64,000 bases of DNA from positions 62,001 to 126,000 of the forward strand of contig CANQJO010000002.1 in NCBI GenBank assembly GCA_947624255.1, read 5' to 3'. Position 1 is the first letter of the stretch. Each line of letters begins with the position of its first letter. Positions 18,090 to 25,346 of this stretch are shown here, one piece after another. The DNA comes from an uncultured Ruminococcus sp. (GTDB lineage: Bacteria; Bacillota; Clostridia; Oscillospirales; Ruminococcaceae). The position numbers and the translations under genes are program-made. Under the pieces are notes generated by a model. It was given only the letters and a program-made list of their open reading frames with translations. It was not told the origin of the DNA and ran no database searches.

Positions 18090-18478
18090 GCTGTCACCTC
18101 CGAGTTTGTTATACTTTGCTGTGTAAGGAGTGTAATGCTCACCTCGATGTAATCCTTTCCGGGATCGCGGATATCGTAGGACTGTACATAGCAGCCTGTG
18201 AATTTAAGTCCTCTGTACTCAATTTCAAGCGTAAGAGTAGAGCGCAGCATTGCATTTGCTGAAATTACGGCTCCCATAGGATTATCCTCATCATATATTC
18301 TGCCTGAGATCGTGAGCTTTGCAGCTCTGGGGAAAACATTCGTTATAACGCCAAGTCCCGAAGCCGTTGCTGCTTCCGAGACACTTTTAACTGCTGTCAC
18401 CCTGAAATCATCGCAGTATATGACTGTTGAACCAATAGTCACGGGAACAGCCTTGCGTGAATTAAGTTCCGCTGTCAT
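18086..18478 (-). CDS. Small phage tail-like structural protein
   Basis: A 130-residue beta-rich protein (VTIGSTVIYCDDFRVTAV near the start, KLTISGRIYDED in the middle, SYDIRDPGKDYIEVSITL at the end). Size, composition and position between a neck-like and a hub-like gene suggest a tail-tube or adaptor protein. I recognise no specific family. It overlaps both neighbours (17 bases upstream, 4 downstream), has an AGGAGA site, and is intact. Confidence 0.5.
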   Translation of the reverse strand: MTAELNSRKAVPVTIGSTVIYCDDFRVTAVKSVSEAATASGLGVITNVFPRAAKLTISGRIYDEDNPMGAVISANAMLRSTLTLEIEYRGLKFTGCYVQSYDIRDPGKDYIEVSITLLTQQSITNSEVTA

Positions 18479-18890
18479 TGCCGGTCTCCTCTCTGCCGAT
18501 ACGGATCATGCCGTCGCAAGCCGTGATCGCTGTCAGAACAAGGCGGTCAATATTTGAATCATACATTATTTTCAGATCTTTCAGGCGGCAGCCGAGTCCC
18601 GAAAGCTCTGTCAGTGCAGGGGATATGTGCTTTTCAAAATAGCAGTAAAGACTGTGTGCAGAGATATCTGCCGCTGCTGAGATCTTTATCTCAATATCAG
18701 CCTTGAACGGAAGAAATATCGTTATCGGTGAATATATGGGAGCTGCCGTCTCAAAGGAGGCAGCCCCCACAAACGTGCAGATCCTCCCGTAACGTGGATC
18801 GGCAGGAGCAGAGCTGAAAGCACTGTACACCGGGATATTCCCATGAGAGCGTATTTTCCCGATGAACGTTTCAATAATACTGTTGAGCAT
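18462..18890 (-). CDS. Phage neck/tail-completion-like protein
   Basis: 142 residues. The N terminus (LNSIIETFIGKIRSHGNIPVYSAF) and the following beta-rich part, with a long helix near SLYCYFEKHISPALTEL, resemble tail-terminator or tail-completion proteins placed after head-tail connectors. The gene starts one base after the connector stop with a GGAGGG site. The function is inferred from gene order, not from a recognised motif. Confidence 0.5.
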   Translation of the reverse strand: MLNSIIETFIGKIRSHGNIPVYSAFSSAPADPRYGRICTFVGAASFETAAPIYSPITIFLPFKADIEIKISAAADISAHSLYCYFEKHISPALTELSGLGCRLKDLKIMYDSNIDRLVLTAITACDGMIRIGREETGNDSGT

Positions 18891-18891
18891 A

Positions 18892-19245
18892 TTATCCCTC
18901 CCCGCTGAATGACCGGAACACGAAATTCTCAGATATTATCAGATCCTCGCAGAGCTGCATATAGTCCCGGAGAAGACGCTCGGCATAGACAAGATTTCCT
19001 CCGGCAGGCTTTATGGTTTTACCGGTAAATGCAGAAACGCCTCTCATGCGTGAGGCTCTGATCTGCTGAAGCCGATAATTTGCTTTTGCCGCACAGAGAA
19101 AGTCAAGGCGTATATCATTTTTATCACAACCGGGAACAAGGAGCTTTTCTGTTTCGGCGATCGCAAGCTCTATCAGCGGCACGGACTCCGGGATTTCCTC
19201 TCCGGAGAACAGCGTAAACAGTGATTTTATTGATTCTATATTCAT
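18892..19245 (-). CDS. Head-tail connector-like protein (gp6 type)
   Basis: A 117-residue, mostly helical protein (LIELAIAETEKLLV, RLDFLCAAKANYRLQQIRAS, LVYAERLLRDYMQLCEDL). Small helical proteins of this size directly after the capsid genes are typically HK97 gp6-like connectors that bind the portal. The identification rests on fold character and order. It is separated by 10 bases from the protease gene and by one base from the next gene. Confidence 0.6.
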   Translation of the reverse strand: MNIESIKSLFTLFSGEEIPESVPLIELAIAETEKLLVPGCDKNDIRLDFLCAAKANYRLQQIRASRMRGVSAFTGKTIKPAGGNLVYAERLLRDYMQLCEDLIISENFVFRSFSGEG

Positions 19246-19255
19246 ACGCCGGCTC

Positions 19256-20077
19256 CTATCTCATTGAAAATTCCGAATTATCGGGTACGCCGTTTTTTCC
19301 GCAGTCAAGCTGGAGGATATCGCTGCTGACACGCAGGCCCTCGTAGGATTTTTTCAGCTTGATGAGCTGTTCCGCATCCATATCCCTGCTGATAAGCGAT
19401 GCAGCATCTGCCGCCGCTTTTCCTCCGTTGAAATATGCAAGGCGGCGTATATCACGGCGCAGCTCCTCCTCGGCGGCAAGTATCTGCGGATCAGCGGTAG
19501 TTTCTGCGTCTGATAAGGAGTATTTTTTTGCCACACCCGCATTTATTTGTGCCGGAACAGCAACGAAACTCCACTCATATGCATCGGTAATTCCGTCAAG
19601 AATGGTGTGACAGAGTTTTCCGTTGTAGAGCTTTCCCTTGATATGGCTGCATTCTCCCACATTGCTTCCGCAAACAGAGCATCTGCGGTTTGATGCGCTG
19701 CACGAAATGCTCACCTCTTTTTTGATGCCGCCGTCAATTTCAGCGATGAGGCTGCGGTTTTCGTCAGTGCGGACCATATATGCCCTGCCCTTGAGGTACT
19801 TGTACGGTTCGCCGTTTTTTGTGAGCCGTGAACTATCCTCAGAGATACTCGTATCGAAGATGCGTGCATTCTGATTGGACGTTGCCGGATCATGGTCAAA
19901 GATGCCTGTTTTCCCGATGAACAGCTTTTGCAGCTCATTCAGAGCCTCATCTGAAAAACGCTCCATATCACGGTCGATGTCGTTATCGCAGAGTATCACC
20001 GGAAATTCATAAAGCTCCTCAGGTGAAAAGCTCCTGCGAGTGAAACTGTTTATTTTTTTGAGTGTTTCGTTATCCAT
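19256..20077 (-). CDS. Prohead protease-like protein
   Basis: 273 residues. GIFDHDPATSNQNARI (about 57-72) and VSISCSAS supply the His and Ser of the assemblin-type fold of prohead serine proteases. The segment between them, with YLKGRAYMVRT, fits the same fold. A CSVCG...CSH cluster inserted after the serine may bind zinc. The C-terminal part is helical and charged and may be a scaffold region. It follows the capsid gene instead of preceding it, the reverse of the common portal-protease-capsid order. The ribosome site is AGGAG. Confidence 0.72.
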   Translation of the reverse strand: MDNETLKKINSFTRRSFSPEELYEFPVILCDNDIDRDMERFSDEALNELQKLFIGKTGIFDHDPATSNQNARIFDTSISEDSSRLTKNGEPYKYLKGRAYMVRTDENRSLIAEIDGGIKKEVSISCSASNRRCSVCGSNVGECSHIKGKLYNGKLCHTILDGITDAYEWSFVAVPAQINAGVAKKYSLSDAETTADPQILAAEEELRRDIRRLAYFNGGKAAADAASLISRDMDAEQLIKLKKSYEGLRVSSDILQLDCGKNGVPDNSEFSMR

Positions 20078-20132
20078 GACAGCTCCTTTCTGAAAAGGAG
20101 CAGGCTTGTGACCTGCCCCGTTTCAACGTATT

Positions 20133-21089
20133 TCAGGATATTTTGATGACCTTTACCGCATCGGGAGTTATTTTTCTGAAACCGCATACAATGGACACGG
20201 TCATCTGTTCAAGCTGACGGTCGATGAGCTTATCTGTCTCCATGACAAGATCGGTGCTGGTGATGAATTCAAGAGCAAAATTCTTGTCAAGACCGATGAT
20301 CGTGCCGCTGTCTACGGCTGATGTCTTGATAAGCTCTGCGCCGAACGGGAGGATTATCCTGCCCTGTGAGTCAACAGTACATTCGGAGAGCTGCTCCATT
20401 GCCATAATAGATGCGGCATTATCGGGAGATGCCAGTACGGTTGTCAGATCAAAGCAGTCGAATTTTCCGTAAAGTGAAGCAAGATCGCCATATACAAGGC
20501 TTGATGTGGCAACTTCGGATGCCTCGGCTTTGAGGATCTCTGCTGCCTTGGCGACAACGGAGGCAGCAAGTCTTACTCCCACACTTCTGAGCATTACGCC
20601 GAAAACGTCAAGTCTCTGCTGACGTACAGCCTCATATGAGGCGTTGATGACTCTGCCGTATTTTTCGAGAACAGTAGCTGTGGTGCTCTCCTTTACGGTA
20701 GCTGTGGGAAGATCCGTTGCCTGAGCCGTACTTGTATATGCGGTGGTGTCGTCCAGCACACAGCCAAGATACTGTCCGGAGGAGCAGATCGTCTTTGCGG
20801 CGCAGACAGAGGAGAGAATAGTCTCGTCAAAGCCTTTTCTGATGCAGCGTGTCACAAATTCGGGGAAGAGAACAGCCGACTCGGTAGAGGTGAAGAATTT
20901 TTCTACGCAGTCGCAGTCCTGACCGTTTATTCTGATGTTGAATCTCTTGAGCTGTCTTTCAAAGGCGTCCAGCTTTTCGAGAGATGTTCCCGAGTATGCA
21001 GAGGAGGGGTCGAGCTCCTCAAGTGCAGCGGTAAAAGATTTTCCGCTGAGATTGTAAAGTCCTTTTTCAAGCTTGATATCGTTATACAT
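20133..21089 (-). CDS. Phage major capsid protein-like
   Basis: 318 residues, starting at the ATG at 21089 (MYNDIKLEKG) with AGGAGG 7 bases away. An N-terminal helical region is followed by ESTTATVLEKYGRVINASYE and a long spine-like helix (VRQQRLDVFGVMLRSVGVRLAASVVAKAAEIL region), then a beta-rich part ending SIVCGFRKITPDAVKVIKI. This layout resembles HK97-fold capsid proteins. The position between portal and protease supports the call. A longer N-terminal delta domain is not obvious. Confidence 0.72.
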   Translation of the reverse strand: MYNDIKLEKGLYNLSGKSFTAALEELDPSSAYSGTSLEKLDAFERQLKRFNIRINGQDCDCVEKFFTSTESAVLFPEFVTRCIRKGFDETILSSVCAAKTICSSGQYLGCVLDDTTAYTSTAQATDLPTATVKESTTATVLEKYGRVINASYEAVRQQRLDVFGVMLRSVGVRLAASVVAKAAEILKAEASEVATSSLVYGDLASLYGKFDCFDLTTVLASPDNAASIMAMEQLSECTVDSQGRIILPFGAELIKTSAVDSGTIIGLDKNFALEFITSTDLVMETDKLIDRQLEQMTVSIVCGFRKITPDAVKVIKIS

Positions 21090-21103
21090 AAAAAACCTCC
21101 TAA

Positions 21104-22237
21104 TCATTTTTCAGCGGCTAAGCGCTGTTCGATTTCTTTTGCCTGAGCGTTTTTCAGTCTTGCCTCTGCAAGTGATGTTTCGTCCTGCAGATTGATATTA
21201 TCCCAATCCACATGACAGACAGCCTCCGAGCCTATTGAGCAGAGAAAAGCATCTCCTATCTCGCATATGACCGGCGAAGTGAGCCGGCGGTAGTATTCGA
21301 GCTCAGAGGTGAGGATATCCGCCTGTTGAGCCGACATTCTCTCGGTAGAGCTCCAGTTCAGTCCGAGCAGGAACGGCGGAATAGAGAGCTTTGCTATGAG
21401 CTGCTCTAAAAGCTGTCTCACGGGAACGTCTGTATCAAAGAGTTGATTTTCTGCACCAATGACCTTGATATCGACATCTCCCACTGCCACAAAATCCTTT
21501 ACCTGACCGTGGCGTGCAGAATTCATGCCGTCTGCCCATTCATGTGCGATCTGACGTGCTCTGTCGGAGGAGTAGGCGAAGTCACCCGACTCTGCCGGCG
21601 GCTTGTACGTCACAGCATAGCGGACGTTTCCCACCCTGTCGAAATTCTGACCGATGCACTCATAAATTCTCAGCAGAATACTGCTGAGTGCAGGCAATCC
21701 TCGCAGTATCGAGTGACCTCCTACCAGTGAAGCATAGAGGATACGCTCCGGGTGAGCGATGTTCCTGACCTGACCGTCTGAGCATTTCAGTGAATACCTC
21801 CTTGAGAAAGGATCGGCACCGGCAGAGATATTCACCGATGTCACATCACCAAGCCAGAGCCCTGCGATACGGTCATGCTCCCGGTCTGCGGCGATCTCAC
21901 CCACAGCACTGCCATAGGTGAGCAGGCTGTCCATAAAATTGTCGATGAAAAATCCTATAGATCTTCCCGATATACCCACAGGAACGTTATCCATAAAGCG
22001 GTCAAGCTCCGGCTGCAATTTTTCATCGCTGCACACAACATGGAATCCGCCGGTGAGACGTATTATCTTGATGATAGCAGCGTCGATTATGGGAACTGCG
22101 CACCGCAGCCGGTCATACAGCTCTTTTTCAAAGGGCTGCACCGCCGGTGGCAGAGCTGTCATGCCGCCGTGAGTACGCTGTGCTGCGATAAGCTCCGGTA
22201 CGGCGGCTGATAGCTTTTTCTTTCTGAAAAGTGACAT
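21104..22237 (-). CDS. Phage portal protein
   Basis: The portal dodecamer forms the DNA entry channel of the capsid. 377 residues with portal features: an N-terminal segment PIIDAAIIKIIRLTGGF, FFIDNFMDSLLTYGSAVGEI, PERILYASLVGGHSILRGLP (residues near 170-190), and KLSIPPFLLGLNWSSTERMSA with a helical C terminus. The length is within the family range. The start has AAAGGAGG. It follows the large terminase after 44 bases and precedes the capsid gene by 14. All conserved blocks look intact. Confidence 0.85.
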   Translation of the reverse strand: MSLFRKKKLSAAVPELIAAQRTHGGMTALPPAVQPFEKELYDRLRCAVPIIDAAIIKIIRLTGGFHVVCSDEKLQPELDRFMDNVPVGISGRSIGFFIDNFMDSLLTYGSAVGEIAADREHDRIAGLWLGDVTSVNISAGADPFSRRYSLKCSDGQVRNIAHPERILYASLVGGHSILRGLPALSSILLRIYECIGQNFDRVGNVRYAVTYKPPAESGDFAYSSDRARQIAHEWADGMNSARHGQVKDFVAVGDVDIKVIGAENQLFDTDVPVRQLLEQLIAKLSIPPFLLGLNWSSTERMSAQQADILTSELEYYRRLTSPVICEIGDAFLCSIGSEAVCHVDWDNINLQDETSLAEARLKNAQAKEIEQRLAAEK

Positions 22238-22281
22238 AGAACCTCCTTTACTGTAACTCCTGCGCAGGAGCGATCAACGGT

Positions 22282-23529
22282 CTACCTTGCAACCGAAAGG
22301 ACCACGCATTCGTCAGACGCCTTGCTTTTCATAAGGTCGGCGGCGAAATAGCGCATATCGTCCATAGCGTGATCGTTTTCCTTGATAGGAGCGTCCATCC
22401 CCGTTTTTTCATTCCAGCAATAGAGCTGAAACTCCCTGATGATGTCCCTGCATGATTCGTGAAAGCGCAGCTTGTTCTGTTTCAGCAGAGTGCTGACATA
22501 GCGTATCCCCGTAATAACATCGTTATCGGCTTTGACCACTCTGAATTTCCCGTGTCTGCGGATACACTCGATAAAGCTTGCGGCAGAGGGATCAACGATC
22601 ACTTTTGCGATCTTTCTGCTGCCGGCAAGCTCCTCCAGAGCGGCATAGTGCTCCTCATCGGTGCGTGAGACTCCCTCTTTTTTTGAGGAATAATAGTATT
22701 CCTTCAAGCGATACCATACGCCGCTGCAAAGTCCCCACAGACCGAATGACGAAGGATTCACCGTACCATAATCGCAGGAGATGACGAAGCGTTCGCACTC
22801 AGGCGCTTTACTGAAAACATGGATACTGCTGTCAAACATGGGATAGACCGCTCCGTGTGAGGCAGTCCACCTGCCCAGAACGAATCTCTCATAGAACGTG
22901 CCGGAATAGAGCCTTTCATAGCGCTGTTTCAGCTCCGGTGAAAGGGAGGGATTGTCGTCCATAGTGAAATGGATATACAACGCACGCTTTTCCTCTGCCT
23001 TTTTTATCCACTCATTGTAGAACCAGTGAGCCGGATTATCGGGATTGCAGTTGAACCACATTTTCGAGCCGATGACAGAGCAGCGGGCGATCGCCTGTTC
23101 GACGAACGAGCGAGGCATAAGAGCTGCCTCGTCAAAGAAAACGCCGGAGAGCGTCATTCCCTGAATAAGAGCAGCCGAGCCCTCGTCCTTGCCGCCGAAA
23201 AGATAGAAACGGTTGGTATTTCCCAAAAGCGTGAGATCAAAATAGTTTTTGCTGACCCTTTCGATGCAGGTGAAGCCGTACTCCTCCAGAAGCGGTATCA
23301 TAGGAGTTACCACATTTCTTCTGAGAGATGTGACAGTTTTTCCGCAAAGAGCGAAAGAGTTTCCATTGAATGAACTGCACGCCCAGAGAACGAATCCCAG
23401 TGACATAGAGAGCGTTTTGCCGCTCCTCACAGCACCATCGCAGATAATTGCATCATAGCTGCGGTATCGGGGATCGTTCCACCATTTCATAGTCAGACGC
23501 TGTTTATCCGAGAGTTTTTTGATCCTCAA
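22282..23529 (-). CDS. Phage terminase large subunit (TTG start)
   Basis: DNA-packaging ATPase and nuclease of 415 residues. It has Walker A GAVRSGKT (32-39), Walker B-type SGVFFDEAA (D133, E134) and the RNase H-like nuclease aspartates in ISCDYGTVNPS (D253), KVIVDPSAAS (D313) and DHAMDDMRY (D390/D391), so both active sites appear complete. The start codon is TTG with a strong GAGAGGAGG site. It overlaps the small-subunit gene by 26 bases. Nothing suggests decay. Confidence 0.92.
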   Translation of the reverse strand: MRIKKLSDKQRLTMKWWNDPRYRSYDAIICDGAVRSGKTLSMSLGFVLWACSSFNGNSFALCGKTVTSLRRNVVTPMIPLLEEYGFTCIERVSKNYFDLTLLGNTNRFYLFGGKDEGSAALIQGMTLSGVFFDEAALMPRSFVEQAIARCSVIGSKMWFNCNPDNPAHWFYNEWIKKAEEKRALYIHFTMDDNPSLSPELKQRYERLYSGTFYERFVLGRWTASHGAVYPMFDSSIHVFSKAPECERFVISCDYGTVNPSSFGLWGLCSGVWYRLKEYYYSSKKEGVSRTDEEHYAALEELAGSRKIAKVIVDPSAASFIECIRRHGKFRVVKADNDVITGIRYVSTLLKQNKLRFHESCRDIIREFQLYCWNEKTGMDAPIKENDHAMDDMRYFAADLMKSKASDECVVLSVAR

Positions 23530-24004
23530 GAACGTCCTCCTCTCCGGAAGTCATCAGCGCACGGATAAGTCCCTCAGCCTTATCTTTGCTGCCTGTGGAG
23601 TTTTCCAGCTCAAAGAGCTTTTCGAGAGCTTTCAGCCGGTCAAAAAATTTGACCTCAACGCCGCCTCCCTTGACACGTTTCAGCTCCGAAACGTTGAAAA
23701 GGTCAAGCTTTTCGATGACATTCTGAGGAGGAAGCTCATCGGCAAAGACGAGATAGACGGCATCTGTGCAGCTCCCGAATGCGAGTCGTCTCAGTCCTGC
23801 GGCGACACATCCGCTGTCAGAGAAAAGCTCTCTTATTGAGTTTATTTTTTTCCTGTACGCCGGAAGTTCAAGACAGCGTGCTGCCTCGGTGAGAGCGTTC
23901 TCGCTGCTGAATCCGGCTTTTACAGCAGCCTCGACTGGATCACCGAGTGCTGCATAGTAGCAGCAGAAAGCACTTCGTTTTGATTTAAGATCATTTTTCG
24001 GCAT
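23504..24004 (-). CDS. Phage terminase small subunit
   Basis: The DNA-recognition subunit of the packaging motor. The start is the ATG at 24004 (MPKNDLKSKRSAF), with AAAGGAGG; an earlier in-frame ATG at 24046 has no such site. The product is 166 residues. The N-terminal helix-turn-helix-like part (FCCYYAALGDPVEAAVKAGF, then ENALTEAARCLELPAYRKKI) matches the usual YxxxG..AA..AG pattern of TerS proteins. It is the first gene of the phage-like operon. The 65-base leader holds a palindrome that recurs at 63120-63141. Confidence 0.85.
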   Translation of the reverse strand: MPKNDLKSKRSAFCCYYAALGDPVEAAVKAGFSSENALTEAARCLELPAYRKKINSIRELFSDSGCVAAGLRRLAFGSCTDAVYLVFADELPPQNVIEKLDLFNVSELKRVKGGGVEVKFFDRLKALEKLFELENSTGSKDKAEGLIRALMTSGEEDVLEDQKTLG

Positions 24005-24068
24005 AAAAAAGACCTCCTTTCGGTTGTGAGCGGTATGACCGTTCACAATAGCTCCGAAAAGAGGTTTG

Positions 24069-24090
24069 ATTCAACGAAAAGGCGTTGAAT
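24069..24090. promoter_or_regulatory. Palindrome upstream of the terminase operon (copy 1 of 2)
   Basis: Perfect 8-bp arms ATTCAACG/CGTTGAAT around six bases, 65 bases before the terS start. In a 32-base comparison, 26 bases match the element at 63120-63141, which precedes the fibre-like gene, and a CCTCT-T-run follows both on the minus strand. It could be an operator, an RNA hairpin or a packaging site. Confidence 0.7.
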
Positions 24091-24152
24091 ATCGAAAAAA
24101 TATTTTTTAGTTTTGTAGGAATGCACAATCACAGGAAAATTTATTATGCAGA

Positions 24153-24452
24153 TCATACAAAAAATCCTGTGATGTAAGCTGCTGCCGCCGCCGCAAGAGC
24201 GACTACGATCAGCGGAAGTTCCATATATGCGAAAATTATCGCCACGACTGTACCTGCTATTGCAGTGATGATACTTCCTGTGCTGTGGAATATTGCCGGA
24301 ATAGTCATTGCGCTCAGCACAGCATACGGGATATAATGAAGAAAACTCCTGAAAAAACGTGATTTTATCGGCTTTCTGAAAAATGTGAAGGGGATCATTC
24401 GTATCAGATAGGTCACGCCTGCCATGACGAAAATGTAAAGAGCGGTTTTCAC
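24153..24452 (-). CDS. azlD: AzlD-like branched-chain amino acid exporter subunit
   Basis: Small membrane partner of AzlC. 99 residues starting with GTG at 24452 (KTALYIFVMAGVTYLIRMIP), preceded by GAGGAGG. Four hydrophobic segments and the TYLIRMIPFTFFRKP signature fit AzlD. The GTG overlaps the azlC stop by four bases, a typical coupling for this pair. A 9-bp inverted repeat (ATCACAGGA/TCCTGTGAT, 24128-24173) spans the gene's end but lacks a T-run, so it is a weak terminator candidate. Confidence 0.9.
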   Translation of the reverse strand: MKTALYIFVMAGVTYLIRMIPFTFFRKPIKSRFFRSFLHYIPYAVLSAMTIPAIFHSTGSIITAIAGTVVAIIFAYMELPLIVVALAAAAAAYITGFFV

Positions 24453-25147
24453 TGACTGACCTCCTCGTCCTGTACGGGAAACAGAGCTGCTCCGAGTGCC
24501 GCTGCTGCAGCAGCACAGATTATCACAGCAAATCCGGCGGAGATGCTTTTCAGAAACAGCTTGAACGCAATGCTCAGCGTTGCCGAAACTGTCACCACAA
24601 GAAGAACGCTTTTCTGCTTTTTTGAGGGCGGCACGATTATAGCGAGAAACATTCCATAGAGGACGATACCGATAGCACTGTTGATGCTCTCGGGAAGAAG
24701 TTGTCCGGCAGCCGCACCGATAGCCGTTCCGGATACCCACCCGACAAAGGCAACGAGTATCATTCCGTACATATAGCTTGGCTTGAGGCGTTCTCTTTGT
24801 GCAGAGCAGACGGCGAATATCTCATCGGTGATGCCGTATGATGCGGCAAGCCTGTGCGGCAGCGAAAAGCCTTTATCGAGCCTTTGTGAGAGCGAGAGTG
24901 ACATAAGGGAGTATCTCATATTTATTACAAGCTGGACCAACACCATTTCGATGAGCGTTCCGCCGGCGGCAATGATGTCCACTCCGGCAGCCTGTCCGGC
25001 AGAGGTGAGATTTGCGGCGGAGGTGATGACTGATGCTGCTGCAGAGAGTCCGCACTGCACAGCTTTTATTCCGAACGCAAAAGAGACAGAAAGATATCCC
25101 AAAGCAATGGGGAGTCCGTGGTACATACCCCTGACAAAAGGTTTCAC
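24449..25147 (-). CDS. azlC: AzlC-like branched-chain amino acid exporter subunit
   Basis: Polytopic membrane protein of 232 residues; with AzlD it exports branched-chain amino acids or analogues. Signatures visible are GLPIALGYLSVSFAFGI near the N terminus, NMRYSLMSLSL, SYGITDEIFAV and FVGWVSGTAIGA, all typical of the AzlC family. It overlaps azlD by four bases. The region upstream (25148-25252) shows no clear regulator gene or promoter. Confidence 0.93.
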   Translation of the reverse strand: MKPFVRGMYHGLPIALGYLSVSFAFGIKAVQCGLSAAASVITSAANLTSAGQAAGVDIIAAGGTLIEMVLVQLVINMRYSLMSLSLSQRLDKGFSLPHRLAASYGITDEIFAVCSAQRERLKPSYMYGMILVAFVGWVSGTAIGAAAGQLLPESINSAIGIVLYGMFLAIIVPPSKKQKSVLLVVTVSATLSIAFKLFLKSISAGFAVIICAAAAAALGAALFPVQDEEVSQ

Positions 25148-25252
25148 CGGCGATCACACCTGTTCAAAAAAATCATAACTCCTCCTACTATAAATGACGG
25201 ACTCCGCACAGCAGAATCCGCCATTTGAAACAACATATTTAAGGAATAATTG

Positions 25253-25321
25253 ATACTGATTTCACTCTAAAGACTGACAACCTTTGCGAAGATTCCGCAT
25301 CTTTTAGAATGAAATCAGTAT
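25253..25321. repeat. Palindromic repeat, copy 1
   Basis: Two 19-base arms (ATACTGATTTCACTCTAAA and TTTAGAATGAAATCAGTAT) pair with one mismatch around 31 bases. The outer arms recur at 31310-31379, and a single arm at 62195-62213. It lies 25 bases past the stop of the GH94 gene and may also act as a 3' hairpin. Confidence 0.8.
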
Positions 25322-25346
25322 GATGATCTGTTCAGCGGACTTTGAT

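Noticed and set aside
24128..24173. Terminator after azlD (9-bp inverted repeat)
   Set aside because: The arms are perfect but the loop is long and no T-run follows on the minus strand, so I do not list it as a terminator.
24043..24516. Open frame of 157 codons overlapping azlD on the same strand
   Set aside because: It is another frame of the azlD/azlC genes, which have clear family sequences and coupling.
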